Assembly (NCBI RefSeq): GCF_000834655.1
Contig: NZ_JXQQ01000008.1
Coordinates: 186,001 to 250,000 of the forward strand
From: Variovorax paradoxus
GTDB lineage: Bacteria; Pseudomonadota; Gammaproteobacteria; Burkholderiales; Burkholderiaceae_C
DNA: 64,000 bases
Reading direction: 5' to 3'
A program made the translations under genes and the position numbers. The notes beneath the pieces are model-generated. The model was given only the letters and a program-made list of their open reading frames with translations. It searched no databases and was not told the DNA's origin. Position 1 is the stretch's first letter; each line of letters opens with the position of its first letter. Of the stretch, positions 27,789-36,237 are shown piece after piece.

Positions 27789-28559
27789 CTACCCGCGGTC
27801 GCTGCGGGCGAGGCGATGTTCGAGTCGTCGCAGCATCGTCGTCAGCACCAGCGTCATGACCCAGTAGATGACCGAGATCGCGAGGTACGGCTCCCAGTAG
27901 CGGGCATACGCCCCGGCCACGGTGCGTGCCGCATAGGCCAGCTCCGCGAGGCCGATGGCCGAGACCAGCGAGGTGTCCTTCAGCAGCGCGATGGCGTTGT
28001 TGCCCAGCGGCGGCAGCATGCGGCGGAAGGCCTGCGGCAGCACCACGTAGCGCATCACCTGCGCGGGCGAGAAACCGATCGAGCGCCCCGCATCGAACTG
28101 CCCGCGCGAGATCGACTGGATGCCCGCGCGGAACACCTCCGAGATGTACGCCGCCGAGTTGAGCGTGAGCGCCACCACGCCCGAGATGAGCGCGCCGTGC
28201 TCCTGCTTCAGGGTGCGCGCGAGGTCGCCGTCGATGAGGAGGCCGCTCGTCGGATGGATGAACACCGGCATCACCGCGAAGTGGATGAGCAGGATCTGCA
28301 CGAACAGCGGCGTGCCCCGGAAGAAGCTCACGTACACCGTGGCAGGCCAGCGCAAAAAGAAGCGCGCGACCCAGGTCCACGGCGCATGGCGCGGCTGCGC
28401 CAGGCGCGCGAGCGCGAGACACAGGCCCCAGCTCGAACCCAGCAGCACGCACACCACCGTCATGCGCAGCGTCATCCAGGCGCCTTGCCAGAACAGGTCC
28501 TTGTATTCGACCAGGATGTCCCAGCGGAACCATCCAAAGAGAAGGATCGGTTGTTCCAT
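27789..28559 (-). CDS. Polar amino acid ABC transporter permease
   Basis: The protein has 256 residues of the HisMQ/GlnP type. It has a long first hydrophobic region (GAWMTLRMTVVCVLLG) and the EAA loop GRSIGFSPAQVMRYVVLPQAFRRMLPPLGNN. I favour the ATG at 28559 because AAGG lies eight bases upstream; an ATG at 28565 is too close to it. It follows the SBP gene after an intrinsic terminator-like hairpin. No ATP-binding gene is present beside it, so the ATPase must be encoded elsewhere. Confidence 0.9.
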   Translation of the reverse strand: MEQPILLFGWFRWDILVEYKDLFWQGAWMTLRMTVVCVLLGSSWGLCLALARLAQPRHAPWTWVARFFLRWPATVYVSFFRGTPLFVQILLIHFAVMPVFIHPTSGLLIDGDLARTLKQEHGALISGVVALTLNSAAYISEVFRAGIQSISRGQFDAGRSIGFSPAQVMRYVVLPQAFRRMLPPLGNNAIALLKDTSLVSAIGLAELAYAARTVAGAYARYWEPYLAISVIYWVMTLVLTTMLRRLEHRLARSDRG

Positions 28560-28585
28560 ATTCATCGCCTTCGCGTCATCGCTCC

Positions 28586-28617
28586 AAAAAACAAACGGCC
28601 GCTTCGAGGGCGGCCGT
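28586..28617 (-). terminator. Intrinsic terminator between SBP and permease genes
   Basis: On the minus strand ACGGCCGC and GCGGCCGT pair perfectly around a seven-base loop and run into TTGTTTTTT. It is a textbook rho-independent terminator placed between two genes that should be co-transcribed. Partial read-through would give more binding protein than permease. Confidence 0.85.
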
Positions 28618-28642
28618 GATCGGGTCACAGGTGCCGTGCGGC

Positions 28643-29416
28643 TCAGCGCACGTTCGGGTCCTTGTTGAACCACTTCTTGTAGATCGTGACGTAGCTGCCG
28701 TCGGCTCGCACCGCGGCCAGGCCCGCCGTGAGCTTGTCCAGCAGCGCCTTGTCGCCCTTCTTCACGACGATGCCGAAGCCCTCTTCGGGGAACGACTTGT
28801 CGTCCAGCGTCTTGAGGTCAGCGTGCTGCGCGACGCGGTAGGCAATGACGCCGTTGTCGCCCATGGCCGCATCGACGCCGCCGCCGGCCAGCTCCGAAAT
28901 GATGAGCGGCGTGCTCTCGAAGCGGCGGATGTTGGGGCTGGTCTTGCCGAATTCGCGCGAGGCGATGTCGTCGGCGGTGGAGGCGCTCACCACCGCGATC
29001 TTCTTGCCGGCCAGGTCCTTCAGCGAGGCGACCGTGCTGTTCTTCGGCAGTGCGATCAGCTGGCGCGCCGCGAAGTAGGGCGGCGTGAAGTCGTAGCTCT
29101 GCTTGCGCTTCTCGTTGATGGTCACGCCCGAGATCACCAGGTCGACGTCGCCGTTGTTCAGCGCGCCGAAGATGCCGGTGAAGGGCGTGTTGACGATCTT
29201 GATCTTCAGGCCCTGCTGCCTGGCGATGGCGTTGATGATGTCGATGTCGAAGCCGACGATCTGCTTGTCCTTGTTCTCGAAGGCGAAGGGGGCGTAGGTG
29301 GCGCTGGAGGCGACGGTGAGTTCGCGGTTCGGGGTCTGGGCCTGGGCGCCGATGGCGAGCGAGGCGGCGGCAAGGCCAACGAGGCCGGAAGCCAATGCGC
29401 GGCGGATGGGGTTCAT
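28643..29416 (-). CDS. Polar amino acid ABC transporter substrate-binding protein
   Basis: The protein has 257 residues. The signal peptide MNPIRRALASGLVGLAAASLAIGAQA is followed by a family-3 SBP domain: TVASSATYAPFAFENKDKQIVGFDIDIINAIA, then DVDLVISGVTI, RKQSYDFTPPYF and GKKIAVVSAS. The ATG at 29416 has GAGG eight bases upstream; an earlier in-frame start at 29509 adds a non-signal extension. It should bind a polar or basic amino acid in the periplasm and deliver it to the permease at 27789. Confidence 0.92.
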   Translation of the reverse strand: MNPIRRALASGLVGLAAASLAIGAQAQTPNRELTVASSATYAPFAFENKDKQIVGFDIDIINAIARQQGLKIKIVNTPFTGIFGALNNGDVDLVISGVTINEKRKQSYDFTPPYFAARQLIALPKNSTVASLKDLAGKKIAVVSASTADDIASREFGKTSPNIRRFESTPLIISELAGGGVDAAMGDNGVIAYRVAQHADLKTLDDKSFPEEGFGIVVKKGDKALLDKLTAGLAAVRADGSYVTIYKKWFNKDPNVR

Positions 29417-29652
29417 TCGAGGGTCCTCTTCGATCCGCGGAAGGCGGCAGGTGGTGGGCGAGGATTTTAGGCTGGCGCTATCGGGCACCCTTTCTTGCGC
29501 TCCCTTCATGCGGAATGTGAGTGCTTCGACTGAGCCCTTGCCGCCTGCGCGCTCGCGGGCTTACTAAGGTTCTCCGGGCGCGGCCGGGGGCTTCGCGCGA
29601 CGGCCGTGGCGGGCTGTCTAGTATCCGGAGCTTCCCCCTTCAGGAGCTCCGC

Positions 29653-31347
<1,695 letters not shown>

Positions 31348-31386
31348 TTGGGGCGCGTGCCTTTTTGCTTTTCTGCGGCCGAAGAT

Positions 31387-32217
31387 TCAGCGGCCGAAGA
31401 GGAAGTAGAGCGCGATCAGCGCGACCACGACGGCGCCGATCAACTTGTTCTTCCAGCGGCTCGGGGCAGGCCCTGAAGTGGACGTCGACGTCCAGGTGAA
31501 CGTTCGCGTCTGCGAGGCGGAAGACGGCGGCACCGCGAAAGGCATGGACGGCAAGGCAGTCGTCGACGAAGACGACGAGGTGGTGAAGTCCATCGAATCG
31601 AGGGAGAACGTCGTCGAGGTCGAAGTCACGCGCTGTTCTGTTTTCGCGCCGTCGATGCGGGCGATGGCGTCCGCGACGATGCCCTGATGCGCACCGCGGC
31701 CAGCCAGCGCCTTCAATTCGGCCTCGCTCAACGCGCCCGACCGGAGTACCGTCCAGGCGAGCGTGGCGGGCAGCGAGTCGGGCGTGGCCCAGGCTTCCTG
31801 GTGGGTGGGCAGCATCGAGAGGCTGTGCGCATGCTGCGCCGCGTCGATCAACTGCAGGTCCAGCAACTGGTCGAGTGCATGGGCGCTGACGCCGTCGTGT
31901 ACGCGGCGGTCCAGCAGGCGCATGTGCAGCAGCGCCAAAGGCGGCAGCGGCAAGTCGCCGCTGATGAGGTCGGTGGCCTCCGAGACGATGGCCTGGGCTT
32001 CGTTCTCCTGGCCTGCGCTGGCGCGAGCCGGCAGGTCGGCGAGCTGCGCTTGCGGAACGATCTCGCGGGCCACGGCCCAGGCGAGCGCCTCGGCCGGGGT
32101 GCGAAACAGGGCGTCGGGCAACGCCGCATCGTTGGCGGCGGCCGCGTGTTCGGCATCGGTGAGCAGGCGGACTTGCTGCAGGTGGTCGAGTGCGCGGCGG
32201 CTGGGGTCGAGATTCAT
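31387..32217 (-). CDS. Hypothetical tail-anchored protein with internal duplication
   Basis: The protein has 276 residues and I recognise no family. Residues about 9-82 and 114-188 are a tandem duplication of an alpha-helical module; compare ALDHLQQVRLLTDAEHA with ALDQLLDLQLIDAAQHA, and ALAWAV with TLAWTV. A Ser/Thr-rich low-complexity linker (about 195-250) leads to one C-terminal membrane helix, GAVVVALIALYFLFG. It is the third gene of the island, 58 bases after the probable immunity gene, and is GC-rich like the chromosome. It may assist or anchor the toxin/immunity pair, but that is speculation. Start ATG 32217 has an AGGGAG upstream. Confidence 0.7.
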   Translation of the reverse strand: MNLDPSRRALDHLQQVRLLTDAEHAAAANDAALPDALFRTPAEALAWAVAREIVPQAQLADLPARASAGQENEAQAIVSEATDLISGDLPLPPLALLHMRLLDRRVHDGVSAHALDQLLDLQLIDAAQHAHSLSMLPTHQEAWATPDSLPATLAWTVLRSGALSEAELKALAGRGAHQGIVADAIARIDGAKTEQRVTSTSTTFSLDSMDFTTSSSSSTTALPSMPFAVPPSSASQTRTFTWTSTSTSGPAPSRWKNKLIGAVVVALIALYFLFGR

Positions 32218-32275
32218 GCGGCTCCCTCTTTTTGTCTCGGCGATGGGGTGGATGCTCGCATACCGCAGAAGGAGT

Positions 32276-32998
32276 TCAGCCGAACATGTCCTCGCATCGG
32301 ACGCCCTTTTGGAGCAGGTCGCCGATTTCCCTTGCAGAAATCTGCTTCCTTGTTTCGACATTCCAGATGCCTTTGTAGAACTCTTCTACATCACATGAAA
32401 TTCCAAGGGGGACGATGTATTTTCCATCCTTGGAAATGATGTGGGTCTTCTCAGGAATTTTTGTTTTATCGATAATGTTTGGGCCGCCAATCAGATCTAA
32501 TTTCTTCATTGTCGAGCGCTCGGAATCCTCTCTTCTGACGCTGAAAGGAAAGAGTATTTCTTTTGACGTGTCCAGGCGTTTGACTGCGACATATGTTCGA
32601 GAATGCAGTGCGCTGCCGCCAATGCTGTACATATCTTCTTGGTAAGTCACATAAATTTTTCCTGCTTCGCTGATGTCCAGAATATTGTCTCCCGCTGGCT
32701 CGCGATTGATCTTTATTTTTGAGTTCTTGTTGCATCGGTCATAAGCATCCGATAGTCTGAGGAAACCTAAAAAAAGAGGCGTCTTCAGTTGCTTGTTGAA
32801 ATATTCAAAAAGCAAGAACCGACGATCGCCTGAATATCGGAAGCTTTCGAATAACACTTCGCTTGTGCAACTCAGAGATCTCTCACCCTTCTTGAGAGTC
32901 AATGTTTGGCCACTGGTTTTTGAGGCGGAAATTTCTTGTGAAAAGCATTTCGAGAATGCCAAGAAAAGCAGAATGCCGAGAATGTTTTTTTCAATCAT
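32276..32998 (-). CDS. Small secreted protein, probable immunity protein of the adjacent GH19 effector
   Basis: The protein has 240 residues and matches nothing I know. The N-terminus MIEKNILGILLFLAFSKCFS is a signal peptide, so the protein acts in the periplasm. The DNA is strongly AT-rich for this genome (24 of 60 bases G+C in 32461-32520, counted by hand). It starts 8 bases after the stop of the large peptidoglycan-hydrolase-like gene. Secretion to the periplasm, tight linkage and foreign composition are the usual marks of an immunity protein that protects from a peptidoglycan-targeting toxin. The function is inferred from context only. Confidence 0.7.
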   Translation of the reverse strand: MIEKNILGILLFLAFSKCFSQEISASKTSGQTLTLKKGERSLSCTSEVLFESFRYSGDRRFLLFEYFNKQLKTPLFLGFLRLSDAYDRCNKNSKIKINREPAGDNILDISEAGKIYVTYQEDMYSIGGSALHSRTYVAVKRLDTSKEILFPFSVRREDSERSTMKKLDLIGGPNIIDKTKIPEKTHIISKDGKYIVPLGISCDVEEFYKGIWNVETRKQISAREIGDLLQKGVRCEDMFG

Positions 32999-33006
32999 TT
33001 CAGTAT

Positions 33007-35430
33007 TCAGCTATCGAGAAGAATTTTCTTGGCTGCCCTGGTGTTTTCCAAGCGCTTGTCCCAGCCGAGCTCGCCTCCGTTGATGGCACGCGTGACCGCT
33101 CTGGATGTCGCGGTTTCTTGCGACTGCTCGTGAGCGCCAGCAGCCAGGTGATCCAGGTCGCTGTCAATTTCGCGAATGACGTCGGAGCGCTGAAAAACCA
33201 TATACCAGCCCCCGGCGTCCATGCAGTTATAGGGTTGGGTTCCAACGATTTCAGGGTTGTCGACCACTCCCGGAATTTTGCGCATCCCTTGGGCATTTCT
33301 TGCCATGTACTGCGGGTCGCTCCACCAGTGTTTGTCGAAACTGGACGCGGCCAGCCATCCTCGATAAACCCAATACTGAACATAGTTGTCTCTGCCAGTC
33401 AACTGCTTGAATCCTCTTCCACGAAATTTTTGCGCATCCGGATTCCCGAGATTTCCCATTCGCCAATTGTAGGAACTTGAAATCAGGCCGCCGTTGCTAT
33501 TGTATTTTCTCGAGCCGTGCCAATCGACCCGTTCATTCGGATTCAAACCCCACCAATGCCCAAAGCTACTCTCGTCAGCTTTCGACTGAGGGTGAATCCC
33601 CGAGGTTCCGTGTACTTCGCCGTTCACGGCGATACCCGTCATGGCGGTCTCCTGCATGGTTTTTAGAAAATTCGACTCCGTCGCACCTTGACCAAAAATA
33701 TGGGGCAATCTTTTTCTGGTATTCAGAAGATATTTTTGCGTCATCCGATTGAGTGCCAACTGGTATTTTTCGATTGCTAAAAATACCGGTGCATTGTTGG
33801 CAGAGTCACGCTTATAGATTTGCTTCATCTCTTCGCAGCTCAACCACCCGCATTGCCTCATATGCCCCACGAATTCCCTCGGATGAAACCGCCAATCAGC
33901 CTTCAGAAAGGCCTCCGGTAAATCAGGAAACGTCACCGCCTTCGCGTGCTTCACAAACCGCTCCCACTTCTGCACCCCAGTCGCGTCGTCATCCGTTGAC
34001 TTGAAATCCTCCGTCTCCAGCCAGCCGTACCGTTTCTCGACATCCTTCTGGTCCCACTCGCTCGGAAACTTGCAGATCGTCCGGCGCAGCTTGTGGCGCA
34101 CCTCGGGTTCTCCCAATCGCCGCGCCAGTTGCGCGCGCTCCATGCGCCGGTCGTTGGTCCGGTCGGGATCGCGGATCAGCGTCTTCATGCGCAGCGAATC
34201 GCAGCGCTGGTCGGTCTGGGTCGTGTCGTCGTCGAAGCAATTCCAGCCCGTGATCGCCGGGAAGTCGGCATCGCTGAACTTGAAGGTTCCGGGCGCATTG
34301 AGATCGACCCAGAGCCCTCCGTCCGGCGTGACGACCTTGCGCCAGTGGGCGGCGTTGGCCGGCAGCGCGTCGGGCCCCAGGTTGCGGCCGAAGCGCAGCA
34401 GCTCGTACCAGCCGCTGGGGCTGCTCGTGGCTTGCGTGGCGACATCGAGCGTGCCGTGGCGGTCGTTGGCGACGGCGGACAGGTCGTACTCGAAGCTCTG
34501 CGAGGCGCCGGGGCGCATGGTGGCAACGGTGATGTAGTCGTAACGGCTGTCGTTGCGGGGTTGGCCGATCGGCGCGCCCAGCTTGTCGTAGCTGGCGAGG
34601 ATCGCGCTGCCGTGCTCATAGGTGATCTGCACCCATTGCGCGGCGCGCAAGGTGTCGGGCAGGAAGAAGTCGGTGGCGGCGCTCGCTGCGCCGCCTGTGT
34701 GGACGGCAGAACGCAAGTGGCTGGTCGGCTGGCTCGAGCGGGTCGGCGTGCCCGCAGGCAGGTAGATGTAAAGGCTTCCGAACACGGCGTCGGTGCGGCC
34801 GTTGGCGGTCGGTGGCTGGGGCGCCAGCGGGTCGGCCCAGTTCCGCTTGCGGGTGGTGAGCTTCTCGAGGTTCGCCTCGTCGCAGCAGATCTCGAAATGG
34901 ATCTGCCCGTCGTGGCCGTAGATCTGTCCCGGCGTGCCCAGCGCTTCCTTTCGGTAGACGAAATCCCCGGCCTTCAGCGGCCGGCGCGTCCTCGGGTGGC
35001 TGGCGAGGCTGCCCAGGTGCATGCACGCGCTGTAGTAGACGAACTCGGTCGCCACCGCGCCCGCCGCACCAATCTCGCCCTTGTGTTCGATGACGACGAA
35101 GCCGTCGCTGGTCCACGCGGGGCTGGGTGTGCCTGCGTTGAACGGGTTGTAGTTGAGCGCGTGGTGGACGTCGTTGTCGGGCACGGTCGGCGGATGCACG
35201 AAGACGACGGTCCCGTCGGCAATGGCGCGCACCGGAAGGTACGCGCCCGCGGCCTGCGGTGCCTGGAGGTGGATGCCGTTGTGCCAAGCCAGCTGGAGGC
35301 TGAGGGGGAACGAGCCTTCGGCGGCGTTGGTGCTCGATAGCCGGGAGGTCGGCTGCGCCATGGCGGCGTCGAGCCAGGCGGTTTCGGATTGCGACGGCCG
35401 GGCAGGCAGGAAGGGTGGGCTGAGGATCAT
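33007..35430 (-). CDS. Large effector-like protein: degenerate M23 domain plus C-terminal GH19 lysozyme/chitinase domain
   Basis: The protein has 807 residues if it starts at MILSPPFLP (35430); ATGs at 35439 and 35361 are alternatives and none has a strong ribosome-binding site. It has no signal peptide. Residues about 45-180 resemble an M23 (LytM) endopeptidase, but the zinc motifs are altered: HNGIH where HxxxD is expected, and GQIHFEI where HLHFEI is expected. A middle region (about 180-570) is unassigned. The last about 230 residues form a GH19 domain: GATESNFLKTMQE, RGRGFKQLTGRDNY and VTRAINGGELGWDKR. The architecture fits a type VI secretion-style cell-wall effector, but no VgrG, PAAR or other T6SS gene is in the window. 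The probable immunity gene follows. Confidence 0.78.
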   Translation of the reverse strand: MILSPPFLPARPSQSETAWLDAAMAQPTSRLSSTNAAEGSFPLSLQLAWHNGIHLQAPQAAGAYLPVRAIADGTVVFVHPPTVPDNDVHHALNYNPFNAGTPSPAWTSDGFVVIEHKGEIGAAGAVATEFVYYSACMHLGSLASHPRTRRPLKAGDFVYRKEALGTPGQIYGHDGQIHFEICCDEANLEKLTTRKRNWADPLAPQPPTANGRTDAVFGSLYIYLPAGTPTRSSQPTSHLRSAVHTGGAASAATDFFLPDTLRAAQWVQITYEHGSAILASYDKLGAPIGQPRNDSRYDYITVATMRPGASQSFEYDLSAVANDRHGTLDVATQATSSPSGWYELLRFGRNLGPDALPANAAHWRKVVTPDGGLWVDLNAPGTFKFSDADFPAITGWNCFDDDTTQTDQRCDSLRMKTLIRDPDRTNDRRMERAQLARRLGEPEVRHKLRRTICKFPSEWDQKDVEKRYGWLETEDFKSTDDDATGVQKWERFVKHAKAVTFPDLPEAFLKADWRFHPREFVGHMRQCGWLSCEEMKQIYKRDSANNAPVFLAIEKYQLALNRMTQKYLLNTRKRLPHIFGQGATESNFLKTMQETAMTGIAVNGEVHGTSGIHPQSKADESSFGHWWGLNPNERVDWHGSRKYNSNGGLISSSYNWRMGNLGNPDAQKFRGRGFKQLTGRDNYVQYWVYRGWLAASSFDKHWWSDPQYMARNAQGMRKIPGVVDNPEIVGTQPYNCMDAGGWYMVFQRSDVIREIDSDLDHLAAGAHEQSQETATSRAVTRAINGGELGWDKRLENTRAAKKILLDS

Positions 35431-35521
35431 GCGAACCATGAAGAAGGTGGAAGGCCGGGCGCGTCCCGGCCGGGGGTCCACAGTCTTGGCGGCTCAGCGA
35501 TTTCGCACTGCTAACAATGGT

Positions 35522-35540
35522 CACCCCTGCATGCGGGGTG
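35522..35540. other. Palindromic hairpin between effector and lrp genes
   Basis: CACCCC (35522-35527) and GGGGTG (35535-35540) pair around TGCATGC. It lies next to the lrp terminator, downstream on the minus strand, and upstream of the effector gene. It could reinforce termination before the island. Confidence 0.5.
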
Positions 35541-35545
35541 CGCAC

Positions 35546-35564
35546 AAAACCCGCGCGAAGCGGG
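35546..35564 (-). terminator. Intrinsic terminator of the second lrp gene
   Basis: On the minus strand CCCGC-TTCGC-GCGGG is followed by TTTTG, 17 bases after the lrp stop. The stem is short but GC-only. Confidence 0.65.
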
Positions 35565-35580
35565 CAAATGTCATGCGCCG

Positions 35581-36057
35581 CTATTTGGCCAGGTGCCCCA
35601 GCGGCAACGCGCTGCTCGCCTTCACCTCGCCCAGCGAGAAGCTGGTGTGCAGGTCCTTCACGTTCGGCAGGTTCATCAGGTGCTGCCGCGCGAAGGCCGA
35701 GAAGCCGTTCAGGTCTTGCGCCACCACCTGCAGCTCGAAGGTGCCGGTGCCGCTGATGTAGTGGCAGGCCACCACCTCGGGCATCTTGCGGATCGCGTCT
35801 TCCAGCTTGCGGGTGGCCTCGTTGGTGACGCGCTCGGTGTCCACGCGCACGAAAGCGAGCACGCCCAGCCCTATCTTGTGGCGGTCGATCTCGGCGCGGT
35901 AGCCCTTGATGAAGCCCGCCTCCTCCAGCGCACGCACCCGGCGCCAGCAGGGCGCGGCCGACAGGCCCACGCGCTGGGCAAGCTCGGCGTTCGTGAGGCG
36001 GCCGTCGGCCTGCAGTTCTTGCAGGATTGCGAGGTCGAACTTGTCAATGCTTTCCAT
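35581..36057 (-). CDS. Lrp/AsnC-family transcriptional regulator
   Basis: The protein has 158 residues. The helix-turn-helix is in LAILQELQADGRLTNAELAQRVGLSAAPCWRRVRALEEAGFI (about residues 9-52), and the RAM domain follows (VVACHYISGTGTFELQVVAQDL). It is divergent from the indolepyruvate oxidoreductase gene at 36238, which acts on transamination products of aromatic amino acids, so it probably controls that gene in response to an amino acid. A dyad at 36093-36115 lies between them. Confidence 0.9.
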   Translation of the reverse strand: MESIDKFDLAILQELQADGRLTNAELAQRVGLSAAPCWRRVRALEEAGFIKGYRAEIDRHKIGLGVLAFVRVDTERVTNEATRKLEDAIRKMPEVVACHYISGTGTFELQVVAQDLNGFSAFARQHLMNLPNVKDLHTSFSLGEVKASSALPLGHLAK

Positions 36058-36092
36058 GAGTGCCGATATTAAGCAAGATTCTTTCTGGAAGC

Positions 36093-36115
36093 GCGTTTTT
36101 CAGGGCAAAGAACGC
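36093..36115. promoter_or_regulatory. Candidate Lrp site between lrp and the IOR gene
   Basis: GCGTTTTTC (36093-36101) and GCAAAGAACGC (ending 36115) form an imperfect dyad whose outer five bases (GCGTT/AACGC) pair exactly. It lies 36 bases before the lrp start and about 120 before the IOR start. Support is positional. Confidence 0.35.
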
Positions 36116-36237
36116 AAACACCTGTCGCGAACCCCGGCATACACTTTGCGTGATCATGGGCTCGCGCCCTACCGGGCACAGACCCACAGCCAATCCAGCC
36201 AGGCCCACAAGGCCCTGCCAATACGGAGACAGACAAC

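Noticed and set aside
25286..28619. Long plus-strand open frames across the autotransporter, MFS_3 and permease region
   Set aside because: They cross gene boundaries on the other strand and have low-complexity Arg/His/Gln content; the minus-strand genes have clear domains.
32415..32645. A short plus-strand frame in the AT-rich segment
   Set aside because: It is antisense to the signal-peptide-bearing gene and has no ribosome-binding site or homology.
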